Source: Prevotella sp. UBA746 (lineage in GTDB: Bacteria > Bacteroidota > Bacteroidia > Bacteroidales > Bacteroidaceae). From it: a stretch of DNA of 18,961 bases. The stretch lies in NCBI GenBank assembly GCA_002298545.1, contig DBKQ01000105.1, positions 1-18,961 on the forward strand. Direction: 5' to 3'. Under the pieces are notes generated by a model that saw only the letters and a list, made by a program, of their open reading frames with translations, did not search any database and was not told the origin of the DNA. Positions 8,331-15,324 of the stretch are shown here, one piece after another. Made by a program: the position numbers and the translations under genes. Numbering within the stretch: position 1 is the stretch's first letter; every line of letters starts with the position of its first letter.

Positions 8331-8380
8331 AATAAAAAATCCGGTTGCCAAGCAAGAAACGCTTGATGACCGGATTTATT
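8331..8380. terminator. Bidirectional terminator between convergent operons
   Basis: AAATCCGGT (8337-8345) pairs with ACCGGATTT (8369-8377). Inside, CAAGC (8349-8353) pairs with GCTTG (8361-8365), giving a long interrupted stem. On the minus strand it is followed by a run of six T, which is strong. On the plus strand it is followed by TTTATTCTGTTT, which is weaker. It separates the susD-like gene from the convergent gene ending at 8406. Confidence 0.75.
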
Positions 8381-8405
8381 CTGTTTAAATCCCAGACTGA
8401 CAACC

Positions 8406-9125
8406 TTATCTGATTATCTTCTTGCCGTTCTTTATAAACACTCCATGACTGCTTTCGTCCGTAACCTTACACCCCATGATGTTGTAAACTTCATTCTTGT
8501 TTCCGATATTCTTTGGCATATCTACATTCTTTATGCCGGAAACGACGAAGTCCGGCAGGTTCTCGTTCTTGAAGATACATTTTCCGTTCTCGTAGCACGA
8601 CTCCATATATTGCGAAACTCCGTTAGTTGGCATAGGGACAAGAGTTGCCCAGACTTCAGAGGTAGCTCCTATGCCTTCAATCCAGCAGTTGCAGCCGCTT
8701 TCGTCAAGTAATATTCTTTTCCGTTTGATGCCGTCTATTTCAACCGAATCATCGTCGAACACGCTTGCAGACTCATACAACACATCGCCCTTTTTCATAT
8801 TGAAATCCATTAGCAATGTTTCTGAGTCATCAGAATATTTGAAAGCATACACTTTATGGTTCTCCTCATAGGCAGCAGTGGTATACGATTGATACATCAT
8901 ATATTCCGATGTTTTCGGATATTCTACTCTTATCCTCTTGCATGTTCTGTTGCCTACGATAGTATCGCCGTCTACCTTGATTTGGAAACCATAAGCCTTC
9001 TGCTCGTTGAATCCGCAGAAGAAGATGCAGTTCCATACTTTCCCTTCGGTCAATACCGGGAGATAATCTCTTGCTCCAACACTCAGTGAGGCGAGCATCA
9101 ACAATGTGGTAAAAAAGTACTTCAT
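8406..9125 (-). CDS. Secreted protein of unknown function with sorting-domain-like C-terminus
   Basis: 239 residues with a signal peptide (about 1-18, ending SVGA). The mature N-terminus DYLPVLTEGKVWNC and the pattern VDGDTIVGNRTCKRI resemble a loose group of uncharacterised secreted Bacteroidota proteins. No catalytic motif is visible. The C-terminus (about 212-239), with YNIMGCKV followed by HGVFIKNGKKIIR, has the form of the short type IX-secretion-like tail (YNLxGxxV ... GIYIxNGKK) seen in many Prevotella secreted proteins. That suggests export to the surface or medium. There are several Cys residues, which is unusual for a small secreted protein here. The gene starts 31 bp after the C25 protease stop on the same strand and has no clear promoter of its own, so the two probably form an operon. 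It could be a partner or inhibitor of the protease, but nothing in the sequence proves that. Confidence 0.75.
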   Translation of the reverse strand: MKYFFTTLLMLASLSVGARDYLPVLTEGKVWNCIFFCGFNEQKAYGFQIKVDGDTIVGNRTCKRIRVEYPKTSEYMMYQSYTTAAYEENHKVYAFKYSDDSETLLMDFNMKKGDVLYESASVFDDDSVEIDGIKRKRILLDESGCNCWIEGIGATSEVWATLVPMPTNGVSQYMESCYENGKCIFKNENLPDFVVSGIKNVDMPKNIGNKNEVYNIMGCKVTDESSHGVFIKNGKKIIR

Positions 9126-9156
9126 AAGAATAATTTTTTATGGTTTATAATAGGAT

Positions 9157-11469
9157 TTATTTTATACAGTTCTTCGTATCAACTAATGAATCATCAACAT
9201 AAAGAGCTACTGTATGTATTCCCTTACATATATCTGATACATTTTCAGTAATTGTAGACACATTCGGATTCACAGGAATAATTTTTTCTTTATAACCTGT
9301 TATTGATGAGATTACAAGATTTACATTTGAGACATCATTATCCAAAGCTATATCAACCTTAAGATTTTCATTATTTTCCACATTACATGATAATATCTTA
9401 TACTTTTTTTTGTTGTCAAATTCTGGATTATACATTAAAATTTTTGGAATATAGTTTTGTTTTGTCAGACATATAGTTGCTGCTGTAGGGATATTATATA
9501 ACACCAAATCTCTGCAATTTCTTTTTACTTTATAATATGGGACAGACTTATCCTTGTCGCCCCAGACACATATTGTTGCGCTATCAACTCCTGCATCTAT
9601 ATACATCGATTTATCATCAAGAACTCTAAATGTTACATTTGAGAAAATTGCTGGTTCTTCTGTATAAATAGGCATTTCAGGATCACCTACTGCGTTTATT
9701 CCCTGTTGAAGCCATCTATACTGATTATCACGCCAACAACTATTAATCAAGTGACTCTTAGCAATTGCAGAAATTACTCCATAATTCTTATCTTTTATAT
9801 CTTTTGAAAATAAGCATTTATAAAATTCGCACGCATATTGCTTAGATGGTCCATATGCCCAACCTTCTCGAGAACATCCCCAATAAGAAACCACTCCGCT
9901 ATGTGGGTTTCTAATTAGGTTTTCACTTAAACAAGGATCATAATTAAATGAGCCTTCATCACTATCAAAGGCATTTGTAGAACAAGCATCAGTTGTTATT
10001 ATTGAAAAGCCAGAACTATTTAAATTGCTAGCATCAGCACATGTGTAACTATTTTCTGTCCCTGTACCCCATGCAAATGGAGAACCATGAGCAATTACGT
10101 TTACAAAAGAATACCCCTTATTTAATTGTTCGTGAATATTTGCTTCAGTAAAGTCATATCCAGCTAAATCACTTAAATTGTTTCCTGTATCAAACAATTT
10201 ATAAAAACTTCCACTCCAATTATCTTTGATATATTGATTGTATATATAGTCTGCTTCTATTTCCGAATCGCTATGTCCTTCACTATTATAATATAACTTA
10301 CAACCCATTGACAACATTGTATTTTTTAGACCTTTTTCTAACGGTGATTTTTCATATGAAATTAATTTTCCAATATAAGATTCTACATCTTCGGATGTTC
10401 TAACAGGCAACCTTGTCAGGAAAACAGACGGAGTAAAGTCAACATTATCATTTACCTCACCAATTTTATTGTCATCGTCAGCATTCCACAAGAAATCACC
10501 ATTTAAACAAGAATAAAATGCATCAGAAGGAATGAAATGTGAAGACACAGAAGAGCCACAACTATTATAACAATACTGCACTGGTATAATAGTGTCATCC
10601 CCACCAAGCAAGACATAACGAAGACCTTTTTTGTATTCATCTAAAATATATCTTTTTATTTTTTCTTGAATTGAATTCCCTAATAAATTTCTACTTATCA
10701 TTTCTATCGTAACTATTTTGGATTTAAGTCCTTTTGTTGTTTTCCATTCTACCAAAGGCTTAAAACTATTAGCTAATCGAGAATTTGTTATAATCAAATA
10801 ATCAATACCTGAAGAATCTTTAGTTACGCTTTCCAAACTACTAATAGCCTCTTTTATTACATTTTTATTAGAAACTTGATTTTTTATTACATCAAGCATA
10901 TTAATGTTCGAAGTAGATAAACTGTAACTTTGGAGTTCATCCTTTACTGTACTTATTACGAAATCAACTTTCTCTATAAAATACAGTTCTTTAGTTCTTG
11001 AATCATATATAAAAGGACAAACTAAAAAACGTGCTACATTTATATCAGAAACTGTACTGCTGCCAACATAAAAACAATTAGTATCAGGAAAGACCTTATT
11101 CTCATAAATTACCTCATCGGTTGACTGGGACAAATTTGGCATGTTTGTTGGTATAACCTTGGGATTTGAAGCAATATTAACAGACTTAAACAAAAGTTTT
11201 TTTGAAAATATAGTTTTTACTCCTACATACTTATCACCCTTAGGTAAAACTACATTTAAAGAAAACAAAGGTAATGCAGGTTCTTTTTCATTTAAGCTAT
11301 ATGTTGCAGAAAGTCCTGGACACAAAATTTCTGTCGTACCAAAAGGTTTTTTTTTAAATTCAAACATTTTGCTTGAAAAAGACATGGATGCATACTCATC
11401 ACTAAATGTTAAGCATACAATTTTTGTGCTAAACAAAAAAACCAATAAAACAAAAATAAATTTTTTCAT
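9157..11469 (-). CDS. Gingipain-family C25 cysteine protease
   Basis: 770 residues with a signal peptide (about 1-19). Residues about 20-215 match a C25-type propeptide in position and beta-rich character. The catalytic domain (about 220-602) shows the family landmarks in order: DYLIITNSRL (223-232), YVLLGGDDTIIPV (285-297), LTRLPVRTSEDVESYIGKL (351-369), VIAHGSPFAWG with catalytic His461, TTDACSTNAFD with catalytic Cys496, and NAVGDPEMPIYT (592-603). Gingipain relatives cleave after Arg or Lys, but the specificity pocket cannot be read reliably here. The C-terminal ~80 residues form a beta domain ending IHTVALYVDDSLVDTKNCIK, which resembles a sorting domain. The gene is strongly AT-rich: 15 of 60 bases are G/C at 10201-10260 and 14 of 60 at 10681-10740. 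It is the first gene of an operon with the secreted protein downstream. Confidence 0.88.
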   Translation of the reverse strand: MKKFIFVLLVFLFSTKIVCLTFSDEYASMSFSSKMFEFKKKPFGTTEILCPGLSATYSLNEKEPALPLFSLNVVLPKGDKYVGVKTIFSKKLLFKSVNIASNPKVIPTNMPNLSQSTDEVIYENKVFPDTNCFYVGSSTVSDINVARFLVCPFIYDSRTKELYFIEKVDFVISTVKDELQSYSLSTSNINMLDVIKNQVSNKNVIKEAISSLESVTKDSSGIDYLIITNSRLANSFKPLVEWKTTKGLKSKIVTIEMISRNLLGNSIQEKIKRYILDEYKKGLRYVLLGGDDTIIPVQYCYNSCGSSVSSHFIPSDAFYSCLNGDFLWNADDDNKIGEVNDNVDFTPSVFLTRLPVRTSEDVESYIGKLISYEKSPLEKGLKNTMLSMGCKLYYNSEGHSDSEIEADYIYNQYIKDNWSGSFYKLFDTGNNLSDLAGYDFTEANIHEQLNKGYSFVNVIAHGSPFAWGTGTENSYTCADASNLNSSGFSIITTDACSTNAFDSDEGSFNYDPCLSENLIRNPHSGVVSYWGCSREGWAYGPSKQYACEFYKCLFSKDIKDKNYGVISAIAKSHLINSCWRDNQYRWLQQGINAVGDPEMPIYTEEPAIFSNVTFRVLDDKSMYIDAGVDSATICVWGDKDKSVPYYKVKRNCRDLVLYNIPTAATICLTKQNYIPKILMYNPEFDNKKKYKILSCNVENNENLKVDIALDNDVSNVNLVISSITGYKEKIIPVNPNVSTITENVSDICKGIHTVALYVDDSLVDTKNCIK

Positions 11470-11507
11470 ATTACATAAAATTTAGTTAATAATAAAAAAA
11501 TCTATTG

Positions 11508-11539
11508 CAAATATACATACATTTTAGTTTTCCGTCAAG
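11508..11539 (-). promoter_or_regulatory. Promoter for the C25 protease operon
   Basis: On the minus strand CTTG (11539-11536) is followed after 20 bp by TATATTTG (11515-11508), close to the Bacteroidota consensus TTTG-N19-21-TAnnTTTG with one mismatch at -33. The predicted leader is about 30 nt. The surrounding AT-richness raises the chance of a random match. Confidence 0.5.
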
Positions 11540-11693
11540 TCAAAAATACAGATTTAAGATGTTTTTTTATATATGTAACAGATTTTAAACAAACATTATA
11601 TATTAAGCGACATAATGGTAAGAATAATACAATGTCAATATCATTTTGCTTGTTCTGTAAAAGTCTGTATGATGATAAAATATAATGTTCATC

Positions 11694-11736
11694 CGAAATT
11701 TGGAGTGATAGAATAATTTTATCACTCCAAATTTCG
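11694..11736. repeat. Perfect 17-bp inverted repeat (hairpin)
   Basis: Bases 11694-11710 (CGAAATTTGGAGTGATA) and 11720-11736 are perfect reverse complements separated by nine bases. It lies 37 bases beyond the stop of the phosphohexomutase gene and may serve as its transcript end. However, no T-run follows on either strand, so it is not a canonical intrinsic terminator. Confidence 0.8.
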
Positions 11737-11772
11737 AATAAGCCTAAAATATGAGGCGCATGAATTTGTCTA

Positions 11773-13242
11773 TTACAACAATCCGAGTGCCTTCAGCTTA
11801 TTCTCTATCACTTCCACACCTCCATCCACATTGCTCTCGATGTTGAGCGGCATAACGGGGTCGTGGAGCGACATGCGCAGAAGCAGCCACCCCTCTTCAT
11901 CGGCATTGCGACAGCTCACGCGGATACCTTCGTAGTTAGGTTCAACGAGTGTCCAGCCCGGAACGGCAGCAAATTTCTCCTTCATATCCTCAAGAACCTT
12001 TGCACCATATGCCTTGAAATCCGGTTGGGTGAGCTTAATTCTTATCTCCTTGCTTTCCTTAGGCTGCTTGAGAGTAGCGATAAGGTCTTGCAACTGCTTC
12101 CCTTCTTTGTTCAGTTTGGCGGCATCGATGATGAGCTTGGCGGCGAGATAAGCACCGTCGTCGAGGAAATAGTTCTCGCGGAGTGCGGCATGTCCGGATG
12201 TTTCGATGGCAAGCCAGCACTCCTCGCCGGCATTGTTCAGGCGGATGCCCTCGTTTATTACGTTCTTGTAGCCACGGCGGAAGCGATGGTGTTTGCCTCC
12301 ATGCTCACTGATGAAGTCAGCCAGTCCGTCGGAAGTAACAGAGTCGGTAACCACGGTGCTTCCGGGATGCTCCTTCAGTATAACGGCAGCGATAAGCGCA
12401 ATCAGAGAGTTGCGGTTTATCGGTTCACTCTTGTGGTCTACTATAGCCGAGCGGTCTACGTCGGTATCGAAGATAATGCCTAGGTCGGCATGACTCTTCT
12501 TCACGGCATTGCAAACCGAAGCCATTGCCTCGGCGTTCTCCGGATTCGGAATGTGGTTCGGAAAACTGCCGTCGGGGTCAAGAAATTGGCTGCCAGTAGT
12601 ATCAGCGCCGAGCTGACAGAGAATCTTCTCGAAGAATCCGCCGTTTCCATTGCCGGCATCAACGATGATATGCATACCCTTTAGAGGATGAGTATAGTCT
12701 TCGGCATTCACGCCTTTGCGGATATAATCGGCAAGATGACGGGAATAGACCGCCATAAAGTCGAGCACAGAGCTGCTACCTTTTGGCCCGTTATATTTAT
12801 AGTCGCCCTTTGCTGCAATATCAAGAATTGCAGTGATGTCCTTCTTGTCGAGTCCGCCATTAGGAGTAAAGAACTTCAGTCCGTTGCGGTTGAATGGCAG
12901 ATGACTTGCCGTTACCATCACCGAGGCAGAAGCCTTTATAGGTTCGCTGACTGTTGTCATAAACATGGCTGGAGTAGAAGCCAACCCACAGTCTACTACA
13001 TTAGCGCCAGCTTCAATTGCACCCTTTACGAATGCCGCTTTCAGACTCTCGCCGGAGAGGCGGCAGTCAGTGCCGATGGCAATCTTTATTTCGTTGTCGC
13101 CAGTAGTGTTCCTTATCCATTTCACGAACGACAGTGCTATAATCTCAGTCGCTTCCGGTGTAAGATTAACATGTTCGCCCTCGATACCTTCGAGAGCCAC
13201 GCCCCTGATGTCGGAGCCATTTTGTAGTTTTTCCCAATTCAT
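11773..13242 (-). CDS. Alpha-D-phosphohexomutase (phosphoglucomutase/phosphomannomutase family)
   Basis: 489 residues covering all four domains of the superfamily. The phosphoserine loop is TASHLPFNRNGLKFF (111-125), with Ser113 as the phospho-carrier. The metal loop is DTDVDR (259-264), where the usual form is DGDGDR. The sugar-specificity loop is ETSGH (347-351), and the C-terminal phosphate loop is RMSLHDPVMPLN near residues 460-471. These enzymes move phosphate between C1 and C6 of glucose-, mannose- or glucosamine-phosphate. The substrate cannot be fixed from sequence. TASHLP in place of TASHNP places it in a subgroup also found in plants. It is cytosolic, has no signal peptide and is transcribed from its own promoter just upstream. 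Confidence 0.9.
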   Translation of the reverse strand: MNWEKLQNGSDIRGVALEGIEGEHVNLTPEATEIIALSFVKWIRNTTGDNEIKIAIGTDCRLSGESLKAAFVKGAIEAGANVVDCGLASTPAMFMTTVSEPIKASASVMVTASHLPFNRNGLKFFTPNGGLDKKDITAILDIAAKGDYKYNGPKGSSSVLDFMAVYSRHLADYIRKGVNAEDYTHPLKGMHIIVDAGNGNGGFFEKILCQLGADTTGSQFLDPDGSFPNHIPNPENAEAMASVCNAVKKSHADLGIIFDTDVDRSAIVDHKSEPINRNSLIALIAAVILKEHPGSTVVTDSVTSDGLADFISEHGGKHHRFRRGYKNVINEGIRLNNAGEECWLAIETSGHAALRENYFLDDGAYLAAKLIIDAAKLNKEGKQLQDLIATLKQPKESKEIRIKLTQPDFKAYGAKVLEDMKEKFAAVPGWTLVEPNYEGIRVSCRNADEEGWLLLRMSLHDPVMPLNIESNVDGGVEVIENKLKALGLL

Positions 13243-13272
13243 GGTTTATATGATTAATTTTATTAATGTCAG

Positions 13273-13303
13273 CAAACTTACATATTTTTTTTCAATTATC
13301 AAC
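13273..13303 (-). promoter_or_regulatory. Promoter for the phosphohexomutase gene
   Basis: On the minus strand GTTG (13303-13300) is followed after 19 bp by TAAGTTTG (13280-13273), fitting TTTG-N19-21-TAnnTTTG with one mismatch at -33. The predicted leader to the start at 13242 is about 24 nt. It sits just downstream of the htpX terminator, as expected for a separate transcription unit. Confidence 0.55.
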
Positions 13304-13313
13304 GATGAGAAAT

Positions 13314-13361
13314 AAAAAAAGCAAGTCTTTTACAACGAATTGTCGTTTTTAAAAGACTTGC
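13314..13361 (-). terminator. Rho-independent terminator of the lemA-htpX operon
   Basis: GCAAGTCTTTTA (13321-13332) pairs perfectly with TAAAAGACTTGC (13350-13361). The loop itself can fold (AACGA with TCGTT). On the minus strand the stem is followed by seven T (13314-13320). It begins 17 bases after the htpX stop codon. Confidence 0.85.
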
Positions 13362-13378
13362 CTTTATATATTTGAGCA

Positions 13379-14401
13379 TCAGAACTGCTCCAGTATCTCA
13401 ATCCTCTTCCTTGTATCGGGATGGGTGGAGAAGAGCGAGGATAGGAAGCTCAAGGCTCCGCCTGCCGTAAGATGTTGCGGATGGATGATGAAGAGCTGAG
13501 CCACGTCGTCGCGCTTCACGCCCTGCAGTCCCGGGTCTCCGCTAATCTTTCTGAGTGCCGAGGCAAGGGCAAGAGGGTTTCCGCAAAGTTCTGCACCGCC
13601 GGCATCCGCCATATATTCACGCTTGCGACTGATGGCGAAACGCGTGAGGGCAGTGAATAGATAAGCCACGGCACAGAGCACGTAGCCGATAATCAGTACC
13701 ACTATCATCGACACACCGCTACTGCGGTTGTCATCGTCATCGCTACCGCCGATTCTTCGGCTACCGCCTCCGAACCACATCATGTTGTACATCATCTGAA
13801 CTATTACGCTCATCACCGTAGATATGATACCCACGAAGATTATACTCGTGATGAGCAACCTGGTGTCATGATTGCGGATATGAGTCAGCTCATGACCGAT
13901 AACTCCTGCGAGTTCATCATCGTCGAGAAGATTCATAAGTCCGGTAGTGACGGTAACGGTATAGCTGTTTTTGTCTATACCGCTGGCAAAGGCGTTGAGC
14001 TGCGGGTCGTCCACCATGTTAATCTTCGGCATATCCATACCAGCTGTCATACAGAGATTTTCCACGATATTATACAGACGTGGGTTCTCCTTGCGGCTCA
14101 CGGAGTGTGCTCCTGTTGCAGCGCGCACCATGGAGGTATTGAAGAGAAAGGCGATGGCAAACCATATCGCCACGCCGCCCACGACCCATGGCAGGGCATT
14201 GAGGAAATAATACTTCACTACCTCTGGATCCATCTGGTGTACCACGTTACCGTATTGGTCGTAATATCCGTTGCCGAAATAGTTAAGCAGGGCGATAAAC
14301 GCCCACACCACCCCGAGAATTATCAGGGGAAACATCAGCAGCAACAATAGTGTCATTCTGTTGTTGCGGCTGATTTGAGTATGCATTCCTACGTATTTCA
14401 T
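13379..14401 (-). CDS. htpX: HtpX-like M48 membrane zinc metalloprotease
   Basis: 340 residues. Two N-terminal membrane segments lie at about 17-40 and 70-88, and two more at about 183-206 and 230-253 flank a loop rich in Gly, Arg and Asp. The zinc site is HELTH (170-174) in GHELTHIRNHD, with Glu262 in REYMADAGGAEL as the third ligand. The pre-catalytic DDPQLNAFASG (131-141) and the late IHPQHLTAGG/STHPDTRKRIEIL are typical of M48B proteases. These degrade damaged or misfolded membrane proteins, with the active site facing the cytosol. The gene starts 15 bp after lemA ends, a pairing conserved in many bacteria, and is followed by a strong terminator. Confidence 0.92.
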   Translation of the reverse strand: MKYVGMHTQISRNNRMTLLLLLMFPLIILGVVWAFIALLNYFGNGYYDQYGNVVHQMDPEVVKYYFLNALPWVVGGVAIWFAIAFLFNTSMVRAATGAHSVSRKENPRLYNIVENLCMTAGMDMPKINMVDDPQLNAFASGIDKNSYTVTVTTGLMNLLDDDELAGVIGHELTHIRNHDTRLLITSIIFVGIISTVMSVIVQMMYNMMWFGGGSRRIGGSDDDDNRSSGVSMIVVLIIGYVLCAVAYLFTALTRFAISRKREYMADAGGAELCGNPLALASALRKISGDPGLQGVKRDDVAQLFIIHPQHLTAGGALSFLSSLFSTHPDTRKRIEILEQF

Positions 14402-14416
14402 AATGCCTTAGGGCTT

Positions 14417-14983
14417 TTAGAATTTAATCTCCGGTGCCTTGTCCATAGCAGCGCGACTCTCCTGTGGAACCTCGAACATCGGTTGGCGTGAGAATCCGAA
14501 CATCTTGGCAAACAGGTTGCTCGGGAAGGTCTCAACGGCATTGTTGAGTTCGCGGGTAGCAGAGTTGAAGAAGCGGCGCACGGCAGCGAGTTTGTTCTCG
14601 ATGTCGGCAATTTCGCTCTGTAGTTGCATGAAGTTCTGGTTAGCCTTCAGGTCTGGATAAGCCTCGAGCGAAACCTTCAGTCCGGCAAGAGCCGATGTTA
14701 GCTGGTTGTCCGCCTGAATCTTGTCGTTAATTGTCGTGGCACCCATTGCTGCTGTGCGTGCATCGGTAACGCGCTGCAGTGTTTCCTTCTCGTGAGTAGC
14801 ATAACCCTTTACTGTTGCCACGAGCTGCGGTATGAGGTCGTAGCGCTGTTTCAGTTGAACGTCGATGTTGGCAAAGGCATTCTCGCGATTGTTGCGCAAC
14901 TTCACTAAGTTGTTGTAGATACTTACAAGCCATATCGCCAAGATGACGATGACTACCAGAATAATGATTGTTGTTGTTGACAT
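14417..14983 (-). CDS. lemA: LemA family membrane-anchored protein
   Basis: 188 residues. A single N-terminal membrane anchor (about 5-22) is followed by the helical LemA domain, beginning YNNLVKLRNNRENAFANIDV (23-42), then LKQRYDLIPQLVATVKGYATHE, and ending with RRFFNSATRELNNAVETFPS and FGFSRQPMFEV. The function of LemA is not established; it is often encoded next to HtpX-type proteases, as here, and may act with them in membrane quality control. It is the first gene of the lemA-htpX operon. Length and motifs are complete. Confidence 0.93.
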   Translation of the reverse strand: MSTTTIIILVVIVILAIWLVSIYNNLVKLRNNRENAFANIDVQLKQRYDLIPQLVATVKGYATHEKETLQRVTDARTAAMGATTINDKIQADNQLTSALAGLKVSLEAYPDLKANQNFMQLQSEIADIENKLAAVRRFFNSATRELNNAVETFPSNLFAKMFGFSRQPMFEVPQESRAAMDKAPEIKF

Positions 14984-15092
14984 AGTTTTTCTTGTTTTAA
15001 TTCCGGTTCCTTATTATATATCAGGTATCGGAGGTTGTTAATAATATTGTCTTATCTTCGCTTTATATACGATAGCTTTATCAGCATAACTA

Positions 15093-15100
15093 CAAAAGTA
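15093..15100 (-). promoter_or_regulatory. Candidate -7 box for the lemA-htpX operon
   Basis: On the minus strand this reads TACTTTTG (TAnnTTTG), with a predicted leader of about 100 nt. A TTTG occurs upstream but only 14 bp away, and none lies at the ideal 19-21 bp, so support is moderate. Confidence 0.4.
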
Positions 15101-15227
15101 ATGCCTTTTATTTACAAAATGCCATAATTTTAAGTTTTGTTTTAGTTTGTATATACATTTTCCAAGAAATATCGACTTCAGTAATCAATTTTTCATATAA
15201 AATAAAAATCATATCCAGTATTTTTAT

Positions 15228-15235
15228 TATTTTTG
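15228..15235 (+). promoter_or_regulatory. Candidate -7 box for the pore-forming lipoprotein gene
   Basis: TATTTTTG matches TAnnTTTG and would give a leader of about 80 nt. No TTTG lies 19-21 bp upstream. The region is AT-rich, so a chance match is possible. Confidence 0.35.
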
Positions 15236-15324
15236 TGGCTGTATACAGTATGGCTTTCCGTGCTCAAGACATGCAGACACAGACAGTCAGCTTCAAATTT
15301 TTATAATTTAACCCTATCACGTTT

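Larger units (their letters stand above)
11470..11772. other. AT-rich gene-free stretch between protease and phosphohexomutase genes
   Basis: These 303 bases contain the protease promoter near 11508-11539 and a perfect 17-bp inverted repeat at 11694-11736. The part in between (about 11545-11690) is AT-rich with no open frame, RNA gene or further repeat that could be recognised. Confidence 0.6.
14984..15324. other. Divergent intergenic region between lemA and the lipoprotein gene
   Basis: These 341 bases hold no recognisable gene, RNA or long repeat. They contain a minus-strand -7-like box for lemA (15093-15100) and a plus-strand -7-like box for the lipoprotein gene (15228-15235). The stretch between them (about 15101-15227) is strongly AT-rich. 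Confidence 0.6.

Noticed and set aside
11694..11736. Invertible (phase-variable) promoter flanks
   Set aside because: The two arms are only nine bases apart, too close to enclose a switchable promoter, and no recombinase gene is in the window.
11863..12483. Plus-strand open frame of 206 codons opposite the phosphohexomutase gene
   Set aside because: It is a shadow of a well-conserved enzyme gene in the other strand, with no domain features of its own.
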